Origin: JAJPHY01 sp040754475
Lineage (GTDB): Bacteria; Actinomycetota; UBA4738; HRBIN12
Assembly: GCA_040754475.1 (NCBI GenBank)
Contig: JBFMCN010000036.1
Location: 36,792 to 100,791 of the forward strand
Length of the DNA stretch: 64,000 nt
Reading direction: 5' to 3'
Position 1 is the stretch's first letter; each line of letters starts with the position of its first letter. The translations under genes were made by a program, and so were the position numbers. The notes below the pieces were generated by a model. It saw only the letters and a program-made list of their open reading frames with translations, was not told the DNA's origin and searched no databases. Of the stretch, positions 41,946 to 50,350 are shown piece after piece.

Positions 41946-43674
41946 GGAAGGCCTTGCCCTTCACGACGAGGTCCTGCGCCCGGCTGGTCTGCGTGCCGAA
42001 CCCCGTCGCGATGAGGTCGTTTGGATGCTCTCCGCCGCTCAGGTGCGCGAGCAGCTCGTCGAAGGACCGGGGCGGGGAAACGAACCGTTCCTTGCCGCCG
42101 CGCAGCATGATGGTTTCGAACCCACCGGCCCACGAGGGCACCTTCATCTGCATCTTCGTGATGACGTTCGGCCCGCCGTCGAGCGGTGTGAGCGTCGTTT
42201 CGATCGTGATCTTGTCGCCCGGCCGTACCTTCAGAAGGCTCCGCTGTGCGAGCTTCGGCTGGAGCGAGCTGGCCGTCCGGACCCTCGTGATCGTCCCCCG
42301 AAGCTGCTGCTGGGTGATCTCTCCGGCGGCATGGATGCCGGTGAACGTGACCTTCTCGAACTTGTTGTATGCGAGCTGGTATACGGCGTCGACGAGCTTG
42401 TAGGCCGCATACATGGCGTCGTAGTCGGAGTAGACCATGGTCCGGTTCTCGATCGTGAAGGGCATGCCCTCCGCGGTCAGGCCCTCGATCGTGTAGGCGA
42501 TGCTCAGCGTGCCGTCCCCGATACGCTGGGCTACTGCGCCCAGGTTCCCGATCATGTGGCTCCACACGATCTCCGGGAACCAGAAGCCGGCCTGGTAGAT
42601 CGCTTCGGTCTTGCCGTCCCGAGACAATCCCGTGTCAGGGCTGGAGAAGGAGGAGGTGATGGGTGTCACCTCGGGCGAGGTGCCGACCGTTCCGACCGAT
42701 CCGGCGAACCGGTCCTGGGTAAAGGTCCCCCTGGGCTCGGTCAGGACGGGCACCATGTCCCCCGGCCATATGCCGCCCCCGCTTCCGACCGCGAGGACCT
42801 CCGCGCCGGTCATCCCGATCGTGACGTCGCCAGGGGGGGAGCCGAAGAGCGTGTGCCCGTACGCGATGAGCTTGCTGCCGCACGTCAACGTGACCGTTCC
42901 TGCAGTCCAGATCGTGGCGTCTCCCCAAGAGAGCACCGATCCGATCGGCTGTCCGGGTGCGAACGGCACCGAGCTCACCGGCAGCCCCGCGCTCATCCCG
43001 GCGGCGGGAGCAACGTGCATCCCCGCGTGGTTACGGTCCAGGACGTCTTGGAACCGCCGGAGCTGGCCCGTCGACAGGCCGGAGACTCCCAGGTAGGTCG
43101 GGATCCGCTGAAGACCGCTCGGCGCCTGGCTTGCCGGCACTCCCAGCGCGCGGGCAACGGTCCTCCTTGTGGCGGGATCAAAGGCGATCCGCTCGGGGAG
43201 CCGAACGGCCCCGGCTTTCGAGAGGTTGAACATGTCGACCATCGCCTGGGCTGGTGTGAGGCCGAATATCGTCGGGTCGCCCGAGACCGCGTAGGACACG
43301 GCGCCCACCAGCTTCCCATCGATGTAGACGGGCGAGCCCGACATCCCGTAGAAAGCTCCCCCTACCTCATCGAGGAACGATTGCGGTCCGGTCATCCGGG
43401 CCACGACGACGTCTATTCCAAGCCAGATGTAGTCGGGCATGACACCGAGGATCTCTACGTCGAACCTGGTCGGTGTCGTGCCCTCGATGGTGGTGAGCCC
43501 GGTGCCGGTCATGCCGGCCCGAATCTGGGCCTCGGGGAAGACTGCAGGCTGGCTCGAGCAGCTGCTCGCGGCCGGTGCCGGAGCGGCGGCCAGGGTCGTT
43601 GCGAGGAGCGCGAAGACCACGACGGCCGTGCCGAGTATGCCGCGTCGTCGGTCGAGGGAACCAGAGTTGCGCAC
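41923..43674 (-). CDS. exported SpoIVB-type (S55) peptidase domain protein
   Basis: The 583-residue protein has a signal peptide (ILGTAVVVFALLATTLAAAP) and an S55 core with GMTGTGLTTIEGTTP and the catalytic Ser in FYGMSGSPVYIDGKLVGAV. A GHTLFG segment may give the His. The C-terminal 200 residues look beta-rich. Bacillus SpoIVB triggers a sigma-factor cascade; in actinobacteria the role of these proteins is unknown. GTG 43674 fits a GAGAAGGGGG ribosome site 9 nt upstream. Confidence 0.8.
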   Translation of the reverse strand: MRNSGSLDRRRGILGTAVVVFALLATTLAAAPAPAASSCSSQPAVFPEAQIRAGMTGTGLTTIEGTTPTRFDVEILGVMPDYIWLGIDVVVARMTGPQSFLDEVGGAFYGMSGSPVYIDGKLVGAVSYAVSGDPTIFGLTPAQAMVDMFNLSKAGAVRLPERIAFDPATRRTVARALGVPASQAPSGLQRIPTYLGVSGLSTGQLRRFQDVLDRNHAGMHVAPAAGMSAGLPVSSVPFAPGQPIGSVLSWGDATIWTAGTVTLTCGSKLIAYGHTLFGSPPGDVTIGMTGAEVLAVGSGGGIWPGDMVPVLTEPRGTFTQDRFAGSVGTVGTSPEVTPITSSFSSPDTGLSRDGKTEAIYQAGFWFPEIVWSHMIGNLGAVAQRIGDGTLSIAYTIEGLTAEGMPFTIENRTMVYSDYDAMYAAYKLVDAVYQLAYNKFEKVTFTGIHAAGEITQQQLRGTITRVRTASSLQPKLAQRSLLKVRPGDKITIETTLTPLDGGPNVITKMQMKVPSWAGGFETIMLRGGKERFVSPPRSFDELLAHLSGGEHPNDLIATGFGTQTSRAQDLVVKGKAFLTVQVVR

Positions 43675-43753
43675 GAACACCACCCCCTTCTCAAGTGCGA
43701 TCCTACGCCTCGGACGGACCAATCAATGGATCGGTTCCGAGGAGCTCGACCGG

Positions 43754-44565
43754 TCATACCGGAAGCGACAGGCGTGTCCCGCAGAGCTCGCGGTGGCCGA
43801 CCAGCAGCTCGTGCAGCGCCGTTCCCGTGTCGAGGTAGGGGCGCAGATCGAGCTCGAGTGAGATTGTTCCCGGGAACCTCTCCGCCGCAAGGTGGTCCAA
43901 GAACCCATCGATGTCGAGGACGCCGCGATCCACCGGCAGGTGCGAGTCCCAGCCGCGGCCGGCGTTGTTCGACAGGTGGATGTGCTCGAGCCTGTCCGCG
44001 AGCCTTCGATACGCGTCGAGCAGGTCATGTCCGGCCACCGCGGCGTGGCTCGTGTCAAGTACGACGTGCGGGAATCGCGCCAGATGGTCGAGCGTCTGCC
44101 GCGCGTGGAACGTGACCTTCCGTCTTCCCGAGATGGTGATAGGGAACACGTTCTCGACGGCGACCTTCACCTCGGTGCGCTCGGGAAGCCGGGGAAGCTG
44201 CTCGTCGAGCCACCGGCCGTAGCCTGCCTGCCACCGACAAGGGGGGTGGACCACCACGAGCGGAGCGCCGACGTTCTCGGCGAGGTCGATCGATCGGAAG
44301 ATCTTCGCAACGGGTTCGGTGCCCCAGACCCTCCTCGTCATCAGCAAGAAGGGCGCGTGGATTGCCCGGATCGCCAGTCCGTGTCCGCCCGAGAGCTCCC
44401 GGAGACGGTGCGGGTCTTGGGTGATCGGGTCGGGGGTCACCATCACCTCCACGCCGTGAACCCCGCCGCCGAGATCCGGTCGAACGCGTTGCGCAGCGGG
44501 CGCCCGAAGAAGCCGCCGGTGGAGAAGGCGAGATGTGGCCCGGGGAAGGGGGTGTCTGAGCTCAC
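43754..44565 (-). pseudogene. TIM-barrel sugar phosphate isomerase/epimerase, interrupted by a frameshift
   Basis: The main frame (43754-44452, 232 residues from EVMVTPDPITQD) has the xylose-isomerase-like features FPHVVLDTSHAAVAGHDLL and HIHLSNNAGRGWD. Its missing N-terminus HLAFSTGGFFGRPLRNAFDR is encoded upstream in another frame that stops at 44443. The break falls near 44450-44456, where ACGGCGTGGAG is found and ACGGGCGTGGAG would restore Thr-Gly-Val-Glu. This is a one-base deletion in a G run or a sequencing error. The likely start is GTG 44565. The upstream frame supports a real gene in relatives. Confidence 0.8.
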
Positions 44566-44619
44566 GCCCGGGGAGTCCGGCCGCGGCGCCGATCTCGGCC
44601 GCCTATGCTGCTTGGCGCC

Positions 44620-45351
44620 ATGTGGGTCCTCGCCTTGGGAGCCGGCGCCGTCGCTCTGGCCTTCGCCGGGGTCCTTGCGCGCCAGTGGCTCTTCCATCGA
44701 CGTCCCCATCAGGCGGTGTGGGCTGTCGCGATGCTCATGTACGCGGCGGCCTCGCTCGCGCTGTTCCTGGGCTTGCTGGACGGGTGGTCGGCCGGCGAGT
44801 TCAAGGTGTACTGGCTCTTCGGTGCGATCCTGAACGTCCCCTGTCTGCTGCTCGGCGAGCTGTACCTCCTCGTGCGCCGTCGCGTGATCGTGGACGGCCT
44901 TCTCGTCGCCCTCCTGTTCCTCACGGCGTTTGCCGTCTCACGTGTTCGTACGGCCACGATCGTCGGCAGCCTGTCGACGGATCTGCCGCTGGGGAAGGAC
45001 GTGTTCGGAGACGGCTCGGTGCCGCACCGGCTCGCCCAGTACTACGCGTACCCTGCGTACGTCCTGCTCGTTGCCGCATGCGGGTGGTCGGCCTGGCGGA
45101 TGCGTGGCAGGCCGGAGCTCAGGGACCGCTTCGGTGGGACGCTTCTGATTGCGGTGGGCGCCACGATCGTGGCGATCGGGTCGGGGGTGGGAGCGGGCCT
45201 CGAAGTGGTTCCCGTGCTTTCCGTTGGCCTGCTCGCCGGGGTTGCCGTCATGTTCTGGGGATTCCTTAGGGCCTCCGGATCGGGAGCGCGCTCCGGCGGG
45301 GGGGCAGAGCCCAGTGCCGGTCGGCCGTGGCCCTTCCGACGCAGGGCTTGA
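44620..45351 (+). CDS. conserved membrane protein of unknown function
   Basis: The 243-residue protein has about seven membrane segments, from VLALGAGAVALAFAGVL to VPVLSVGLLAGVAVMFWGF, and a hydrophilic C-terminus. I recognise no family. ATG 44620 is preferred because TATGCT (44604-44609) would be a -10; the earlier ATG 44605 lies within that element. It precedes rex by 41 bp on the same strand. Confidence 0.6.
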   Translation: MWVLALGAGAVALAFAGVLARQWLFHRRPHQAVWAVAMLMYAAASLALFLGLLDGWSAGEFKVYWLFGAILNVPCLLLGELYLLVRRRVIVDGLLVALLFLTAFAVSRVRTATIVGSLSTDLPLGKDVFGDGSVPHRLAQYYAYPAYVLLVAACGWSAWRMRGRPELRDRFGGTLLIAVGATIVAIGSGVGAGLEVVPVLSVGLLAGVAVMFWGFLRASGSGARSGGGAEPSAGRPWPFRRRA

Positions 45352-45355
45352 GCAT

Positions 45356-45385
45356 TTGTGCGCCGATCACGCCCTGGGCTAGCAT
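45356..45385 (+). promoter_or_regulatory. rex promoter
   Basis: TTGTGC (45356-45361) and TAGCAT (45380-45385) are 18 bp apart and the GTG of rex follows 7 nt later with no Shine-Dalgarno, so rex is probably leaderless. TTGTG and TCAC within 45356-45370 resemble a Rex site but the spacer is one base short. Confidence 0.5.
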
Positions 45386-45392
45386 CCCGGCC

Positions 45393-46034
45393 GTGAGCGA
45401 GCGCCCCGTCCCCGAGGCCACCGTGGGGCGCCTTCCCATCTACCTGCAAGCGCTCGTCGAGATCGGCCAGGGCGGGGCGTCGACGGTCTCGTCAGAGGCG
45501 CTGGGGGAGACCGCCGGGGTCAACTCGGCGAAGGTCCGCAAGGATCTTTCGCATCTGGGGTCGTACGGGACGCGAGGCGTCGGCTACGACGTCGCCTACC
45601 TCATCCACCAGATACGTCGAGAGCTGGGGCTCACCGAGTGCTGGCCGGTCGTGATCGCGGGTATCGGCAACCTCGGTCACGCGCTCGCAAACTACCCGGG
45701 CTTCGCCGACAGGGGATTCCGGACGGCGGCCCTCGTCGACACGGACCCGACGAAGGTGGGGGAAGTAGTGGGGGGCCTCACCGTCCGCCACGTGGACGAG
45801 CTTCCCGAGATCCTGCGGGAGCACGGTCCGGCGATGGGCGTGATCTGCACGCCGGCCTCCCAGGCTCAGGCGGTGGCCGACCGGCTCGTGGCCGCCGGGG
45901 TGCGCTCGATCCTGAGCTTCGCTCCGGTGACGATCCTGGAGCCGGCGGGCGTTTCGGTGAGGAAGGTCGACCTGGCCGTCGAGCTCCAGATCCTCGCGTT
46001 CCACGAGCAGCGCAAGCGGGCGCTCGCGACGTGA
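45393..46034 (+). CDS. rex: redox-sensing transcriptional repressor Rex
   Basis: The 213-residue repressor has an N-terminal winged helix (GRLPIYLQALVEI, VSSEALGETAGVNSAKVRKD, LSHLGSYGTRGVGYDV) and an NAD(H)-binding Rossmann domain with VIAGIGNLGHALANY. High NADH releases Rex from DNA. The nearby menJ-nuo promoter carries a near-perfect Rex operator at 46566-46583. Streptomyces Rex also controls nuo. The start is GTG 45393. Confidence 0.95.
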   Translation: MSERPVPEATVGRLPIYLQALVEIGQGGASTVSSEALGETAGVNSAKVRKDLSHLGSYGTRGVGYDVAYLIHQIRRELGLTECWPVVIAGIGNLGHALANYPGFADRGFRTAALVDTDPTKVGEVVGGLTVRHVDELPEILREHGPAMGVICTPASQAQAVADRLVAAGVRSILSFAPVTILEPAGVSVRKVDLAVELQILAFHEQRKRALAT

Positions 46035-46104
46035 AGATGGGCAGACGGGCGGTGGAGAGGCGCGTAGCGATCTCTCGTCGGGGGCTGACGGTCGTGGGGG
46101 CCTG

Positions 46105-46530
46105 ATGGATCTCGCCCGTGCGCGGAGGATGTTCGGTGGGCTGCCGGTCGCGAACGTGGCCACGGTCGGTCCTGGGGGAACGCCCCACGTCGTGCCGCTC
46201 TGGTTCGTGTGGACCGAGGACGCGATCTATGTCTCGACGCGCCAGCCCAGCCGGACGTGGAGCAACGCGAACGCCGATCGGAGCGTATCGCTCGCCATAG
46301 ACCTTGGGCGGAGCTGGGTGGAGATCGCAGGGATCGTCGTGGAGGGAAGCGCCGAGCCGCTGGCAGCGGACCACCCGTCGATGCGCAAGCCGATCTCGGC
46401 CTGGCACGAGAAGTACCGCTCGCTCCTTGCCGGCGACGGCTTCGAGCGCTTCTCGGAAGAGGTCGAGCGTCTGGTCTTCCTGCGGGTCGTCCCCGAGCGC
46501 GCGCGGTCATGGGACCACGCCCGCGGGTAG
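46105..46530 (+). CDS. pyridoxamine 5'-phosphate oxidase-like (PPOX/FDOR) flavin protein
   Basis: The 141-residue split-barrel protein has VANVATVGPGGTPHVVPLWF at residues 16-35 and RTWSNANADRSVSLAIDLG, typical of actinobacterial PPOX-class or F420-dependent proteins. Substrate and cofactor (FMN, F420 or heme) cannot be decided. It lies between rex and the Rex operator, 70 bp after rex. Confidence 0.78.
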   Translation: MDLARARRMFGGLPVANVATVGPGGTPHVVPLWFVWTEDAIYVSTRQPSRTWSNANADRSVSLAIDLGRSWVEIAGIVVEGSAEPLAADHPSMRKPISAWHEKYRSLLAGDGFERFSEEVERLVFLRVVPERARSWDHARG

Positions 46531-46536
46531 CCTTCA

Positions 46537-46566
46537 TTGCCGATTCGAAGGGCCGTTGTCTAGGCT
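46537..46566 (+). promoter_or_regulatory. promoter of the menJ-polyprenyl synthase-nuo operon
   Basis: TTGCCG (46537-46542) and TAGGCT (46561-46566) are separated by 18 bp, giving a start near 46573. The element overlaps the Rex operator. The transcript would run into the nuo genes with small or overlapping junctions to 57983. Confidence 0.55.
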
Positions 46567-46583
46567 TGAGAACGGATTCACAA
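46566..46583 (+). promoter_or_regulatory. Rex operator
   Basis: TTGAGAACGGATTCACAA matches the known Rex site TTGTGAA-N4-TTCACAA at 13 of 14 fixed positions. It covers the end of the -10 and the predicted transcription start, where binding would block RNA polymerase. Rex is encoded about 530 bp upstream. Confidence 0.75.
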
Positions 46584-46633
46584 GTCGTCGGAAAGCTGCG
46601 GAGTCTTCACAGACGGTTGGGGACGGCCACGTC

Positions 46634-47884
46634 GTGACCGATACGGCAAACACCAGACGAGACGTCGATGTGCTCGTCGTGGGGGCAGGCCCCGGAGGTT
46701 CGGCGACCGCCTACCACCTGGCTCGCCACGGCATCGACGTCATGCTGGTCGAAAGATCCGCATTCCCGCGCGAGAAGGCGTGCGGCGACGGGCTGACGCC
46801 CCGCGGGGTCAAGGCGGTGATCCGAATGGGGGTCGACCCTGACGACCCCGGCTTCGAGAGGGTTCGAGGCCTTCAGGTGCACACGCGGAAGGTCACTCTG
46901 CACTTCCCGTGGCCGACTCTGCACGACTACCCCGACTACGGGCTCATTCGCACACGTATGGAGCTCGACGATCTGCTCGTGCGCCGCGCCGAGAAGGCCG
47001 GCGCCACGCTTCACGAGAGGATCGAGGCGGTCTCGCCCGTCCTCGTCGATGGCTGGGTCGCCGGCGCCACGGTCCGTCCCGTCGACGGAGGCGAGCCGGC
47101 GGAGGTCCGAACGCGGTTCATCGTCGCCGCCGACGGCGCCTCCTCTCGCTTTGCCGCCCAGGCCGGCGTCGGTCGAGACGCGTCTCGCCCGCTGGGGATC
47201 GCGGCGCGCCGCTACTACCGAACGAATCGCCGCCCCGGTCCCTGGATGGACGTCTGGATGGACCTGTGGGACGAGGATTCGCTCATGCCGGGCTTCGGCT
47301 GGATCTTCCCGCTTGCCGATGGTCGCGTGAACGTCGGGGCGGGGCTCCTGAACACATTCAGGAACTTCAAGAACGTCTCCGCGCAGCGGGTCTTCGACGC
47401 GTTCTGCAGTACGCTCCCGCGGGACTGGGGCGTGGGCGAGGAGACCTCGGACGGCCGCCTTCTCTCCGGTCCGCTCCCGATGGCGCTCAACCGCGGCCCC
47501 CAGGCAGTACCGGGAATGCTGGTGGTCGGTGACGCGGCGGGACTCGTGAACCCGTTCAACGGAGAGGGGATCGCCTACGCGATCGAGTCGGGGGAGATCG
47601 CCGCAGAGCTGATCCACGACGCTTTGGTCAAGGATCGGCCAGGACTCGCGCACATGTATCCGGCGGTTCTACGGGAGCGATATGGGCGGTACTTCCGCGT
47701 TGGTAGGGAGTTCGTTCGACTCATAGGGAACCCGAAGGTCATGCGAGTGCTCACCGAGTACGGTCTCCCGCGGCAGTGGCTGATGCGCTTTGCCCACCGG
47801 TTCATGAGCAACCTCACGGACGGCAGGAAGGGCGACGCACAGGACCGATTGATGGACGCGCTTCTCAGACTGGTTCCGGCGTGA
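46634..47884 (+). CDS. geranylgeranyl reductase family flavoprotein (menaquinone reductase MenJ-like)
   Basis: The 416-residue FAD protein has DVLVVGAGPGGSATAYHLAR at residues 12-31, EKACGDGLTPRGV and LVVGDAAGLVNPFNGEGIAYA. This branch saturates isoprene units; mycobacterial MenJ reduces one unit of menaquinone-9. The next gene is a polyprenyl diphosphate synthase, as in Mycobacterium (Rv0561c-Rv0562), which favours the menaquinone role. Start GTG 46634 has only a weak ribosome site. Confidence 0.86.
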   Translation: MTDTANTRRDVDVLVVGAGPGGSATAYHLARHGIDVMLVERSAFPREKACGDGLTPRGVKAVIRMGVDPDDPGFERVRGLQVHTRKVTLHFPWPTLHDYPDYGLIRTRMELDDLLVRRAEKAGATLHERIEAVSPVLVDGWVAGATVRPVDGGEPAEVRTRFIVAADGASSRFAAQAGVGRDASRPLGIAARRYYRTNRRPGPWMDVWMDLWDEDSLMPGFGWIFPLADGRVNVGAGLLNTFRNFKNVSAQRVFDAFCSTLPRDWGVGEETSDGRLLSGPLPMALNRGPQAVPGMLVVGDAAGLVNPFNGEGIAYAIESGEIAAELIHDALVKDRPGLAHMYPAVLRERYGRYFRVGREFVRLIGNPKVMRVLTEYGLPRQWLMRFAHRFMSNLTDGRKGDAQDRLMDALLRLVPA

Positions 47885-47933
47885 AAGGGAGGAAGGCGGG
47901 GATGCTGTCCGGGTTCCAGATAGAGTCCGGCCC

Positions 47934-48941
47934 ATGAGCAGTGGCCTGCTCCCTGGGGTCGCGCCGCCGGACCCGACGCTCGAGCGAGAGATACGCGGTC
48001 GGCTGCGCGAGGTCGAAGCGGCCCTGGAGAAGGCCGTGCGGGCCGACTCGGGCATGCTTGGTGAGACGGCCGCGTACCTGCTGGCGGCCGGCGGCAAGCG
48101 CTTCCGGCCGATGCTGATCCTGCTCTCCGGATACTTCGGCGACCCGGCGGACCCCCGTCTGATCCCTGGATCGGTCGTGATCGAGCTCGTTCACGTGGCC
48201 ACGCTGTACCACGACGATGTGATCGACGAGGCGGACTCGCGCCACGCGGTTCCGAGCGCGAACGCCAGGTGGAGCAACACCGTTGCGATCCTCACCGGTG
48301 ACTACCTGTTCGCGCGAGCGTCCGAGATAGCGGCAGAGCTCGGGACGGACGTTTGTGCCCTGCTGGCGCGCACGATCGCAACGCTGTGCGACGGGCAGAT
48401 CCGCGAGGTCGAGGCCGCCGGGCGTCTGACCCAGACCGAACAGGCCTATCGAGAGATCATCCGCCGCAAGACGGGGGCGCTCATCGCCGCCTCATGCAGG
48501 CTGGGCGGGATGCTCTCGGGCGCTCCGGCTCCGTTCGTCGAGGTGCTCGAGGAGTTCGGTGAGGCGCTCGGCATGGCTTTCCAGCTTTCGGACGACATCA
48601 TGGACATCACTTCGACCCAGCTCGAGCTCGGCAAGGAGCCGGGAGTGGACATGAAGGAGGGCGTCTACACGCTCCCAGTGCTCCACGCGCTCGCTACCGC
48701 CGGGCAGCGGGATGAGCTGGCTCGGCTGCTCGCTGCAGGACCACCCGCGGAGGAGCGTCTGGACCGGGCGCTTGAGATAGTGCGCGCAGGGGACAGCTTG
48801 GCGCACGCGAAAGCGGCCGTCGCCGCCGAGGTCCGCCGGGCAACCGACCTTGCCCGGCAGCTCCCCGACAACGTCTCTCGCGGGGCCTTGGTCACGCTCG
48901 CCGAGTTCCTCGCGACGCGCTGCGGGGCCGGGCGGTCGTGA
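47934..48941 (+). CDS. polyprenyl diphosphate synthase
   Basis: The 335-residue trans-prenyltransferase has GGKRFRPMLILLSG, the first Asp-rich motif LYHDDVIDEADSRH and the second FQLSDDIMDIT. It condenses isopentenyl diphosphate onto allylic primers, probably making the menaquinone side chain. Chain length cannot be predicted. TAGAGT (47921-47926) before the ATG might be an internal promoter. It overlaps nuoA by 4 bp (GTGA). Confidence 0.92.
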   Translation: MSSGLLPGVAPPDPTLEREIRGRLREVEAALEKAVRADSGMLGETAAYLLAAGGKRFRPMLILLSGYFGDPADPRLIPGSVVIELVHVATLYHDDVIDEADSRHAVPSANARWSNTVAILTGDYLFARASEIAAELGTDVCALLARTIATLCDGQIREVEAAGRLTQTEQAYREIIRRKTGALIAASCRLGGMLSGAPAPFVEVLEEFGEALGMAFQLSDDIMDITSTQLELGKEPGVDMKEGVYTLPVLHALATAGQRDELARLLAAGPPAEERLDRALEIVRAGDSLAHAKAAVAAEVRRATDLARQLPDNVSRGALVTLAEFLATRCGAGRS

Positions 48942-49354
48942 CGGGCTTGTTGCTAGAATCCCCGCTGCTCGGAGAAGCATCCACAAGCGTGGAGACCTAC
49001 TACCAGTCCTACGGGGTCGTCCTCGCGGTCCTGGTCGCTGGCGCGGTGCTCGTCGCGGCCGCATTCGGGATCGCGCGGCTGCTGGCGCCTCACCGTCCGC
49101 TGCCCGACAAGCTCAAGACGTACGAGTGCGGTATCGATCCGGTCGGGGAGGGATGGTCCCAGAGTCAGGTCCGCTACTACGTCTACGGGTTCCTCTTCGT
49201 CATCTTCGACGTCGAGAGCGTGTTCCTCTTCCCGTGGGCCCGGGTATTCGAGGGACTCGGCTATCAGGCCGTGATCGAGATGGCCATCTTCATCGGGATC
49301 CTCGCGGCCGGTCTCGTCTACGCGTGGCGGAAGGGGGTCCTGCGTTGGGCCTGA
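48938..49354 (+). CDS. nuoA: NADH-quinone oxidoreductase subunit A
   Basis: The 138-residue membrane subunit has three membrane helices and the conserved loop LKTYECGIDPVGEGWSQSQV with YYVYGFLFVIFDVESVFLFP. It borders the quinone channel of Complex I. Start GTG 48938 lies in the stop of the prenyl synthase gene and it overlaps nuoB by 10 bp. Confidence 0.95.
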   Translation: MTGLLLESPLLGEASTSVETYYQSYGVVLAVLVAGAVLVAAAFGIARLLAPHRPLPDKLKTYECGIDPVGEGWSQSQVRYYVYGFLFVIFDVESVFLFPWARVFEGLGYQAVIEMAIFIGILAAGLVYAWRKGVLRWA

Positions 49355-49857
49355 TCGAGAAGACGTCGCTCCCCAAGCTTCAGCCGGTCAAGTTCATCCT
49401 GAACTGGGGTCGGCGCTACTCGCTCTGGGTGATCAACTTCGGTCTCGCGTGCTGCGCCATCGAGTTCATCGCGGCCTCGACGTCCAAGCACGACTTCATC
49501 CGCTTCGGAGTCATTCCGTTCGCCCACGGTCCGCGGCAGGCCGACCTGCTCGTGGTGGCGGGGACTCTCACCGACAAGATGGCTCCGGTGGTCAAGCGTG
49601 TGTACGAGCAGATGCCGGAGCCGAAGTACGTGATCTCCTACGGTTCGTGCGCGAACTGCGGGGGGCCCTACTGGGACAGCTACTCGGTCACGAAGGGCGT
49701 GGACCAGATCGTGCCGGTGGACGTGTACGTGCCGGGCTGCCCGCCCCGCCCCGAGGCCCTGCTGCAGGGGATCATGAGGCTGCAGGAGAAGATCGCGAAG
49801 GAAGACATCAGGGAGAAGTGGAGTGGCCAGCACACGGCGCCCGCTACCACCCCCTGA
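49345..49857 (+). CDS. nuoB: NADH-quinone oxidoreductase subunit B
   Basis: The 170-residue subunit holds the terminal N2 [4Fe-4S] cluster: the Cys pair in GLACCAIEF, then YGSCANCGGPYW and YVPGCPPRPEALL. The start is TTG 49345, set by GGAAGGGGG 7 nt upstream. It overlaps nuoA and nuoC. NuoB normally docks on NuoD, which is missing from this locus. Confidence 0.95.
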   Translation: MGLIEKTSLPKLQPVKFILNWGRRYSLWVINFGLACCAIEFIAASTSKHDFIRFGVIPFAHGPRQADLLVVAGTLTDKMAPVVKRVYEQMPEPKYVISYGSCANCGGPYWDSYSVTKGVDQIVPVDVYVPGCPPRPEALLQGIMRLQEKIAKEDIREKWSGQHTAPATTP

Positions 49858-50350
49858 GGTCGAGTCGCGCCTGCGGGCGAGTTTCGGCGATGACGTGCTT
49901 TCGTTCGAGGATCAGTACGGGCACGCGGTCGTTTCGGTCGCGCCGGCCCGCTACCGGGACGTGGCCATCTTCCTCCGCGACGATCCGGATCTCGCGTGCG
50001 ACTTCTGCGACTTCGCGGGCGGTGTCGATCTCGGCTCGGCCGGGTTCGAAGTGGTGACCCACCTCTACTCGACAACGCACAACCACAATGTCCGTCTGAA
50101 GGTTCGGCTTCCGCACGAGAACCCGGTGTGCCCGACCATCTCCGACGTCTTCCCGGGTGCGAACTGGCACGAGCGCGAGACAGCCGAGATGTTCGGGATC
50201 GTCTTCGAGGGGCATCCGCAGCCTGTGAAGCTGCTGCTTCCGGAGCCTTTCGAGGGTCATCCGCTGCGAAAGGACTTCCCCCTGATCAGCCGCGAGGTCA
50301 AGCCCTGGCCGGGGGCAATAGAGGGCGAAGAGGCGGAAGAGGAAGAGTGA
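49823..50350 (+). CDS. nuoC: NADH-quinone oxidoreductase subunit C
   Basis: The 175-residue 30-kDa-type subunit has the signature ANWHERETAEMFGIVFEGHP and LLPEPFEGHPLRKDFPL. It starts at GTG 49823, 35 bp inside nuoB. It is not fused to NuoD: the frame ends in an acidic tail (EGEEAEEEE) and nuoH starts in its stop codon. Confidence 0.94.
   Translation: MASTRRPLPPPEVESRLRASFGDDVLSFEDQYGHAVVSVAPARYRDVAIFLRDDPDLACDFCDFAGGVDLGSAGFEVVTHLYSTTHNHNVRLKVRLPHENPVCPTISDVFPGANWHERETAEMFGIVFEGHPQPVKLLLPEPFEGHPLRKDFPLISREVKPWPGAIEGEEAEEEE

Noticed and set aside
45356..45373. A Rex site in the rex promoter for autoregulation
   Set aside because: TTGTG and TCAC are present, but the spacer is one base short and the outer bases do not match, so I do not call an operator.
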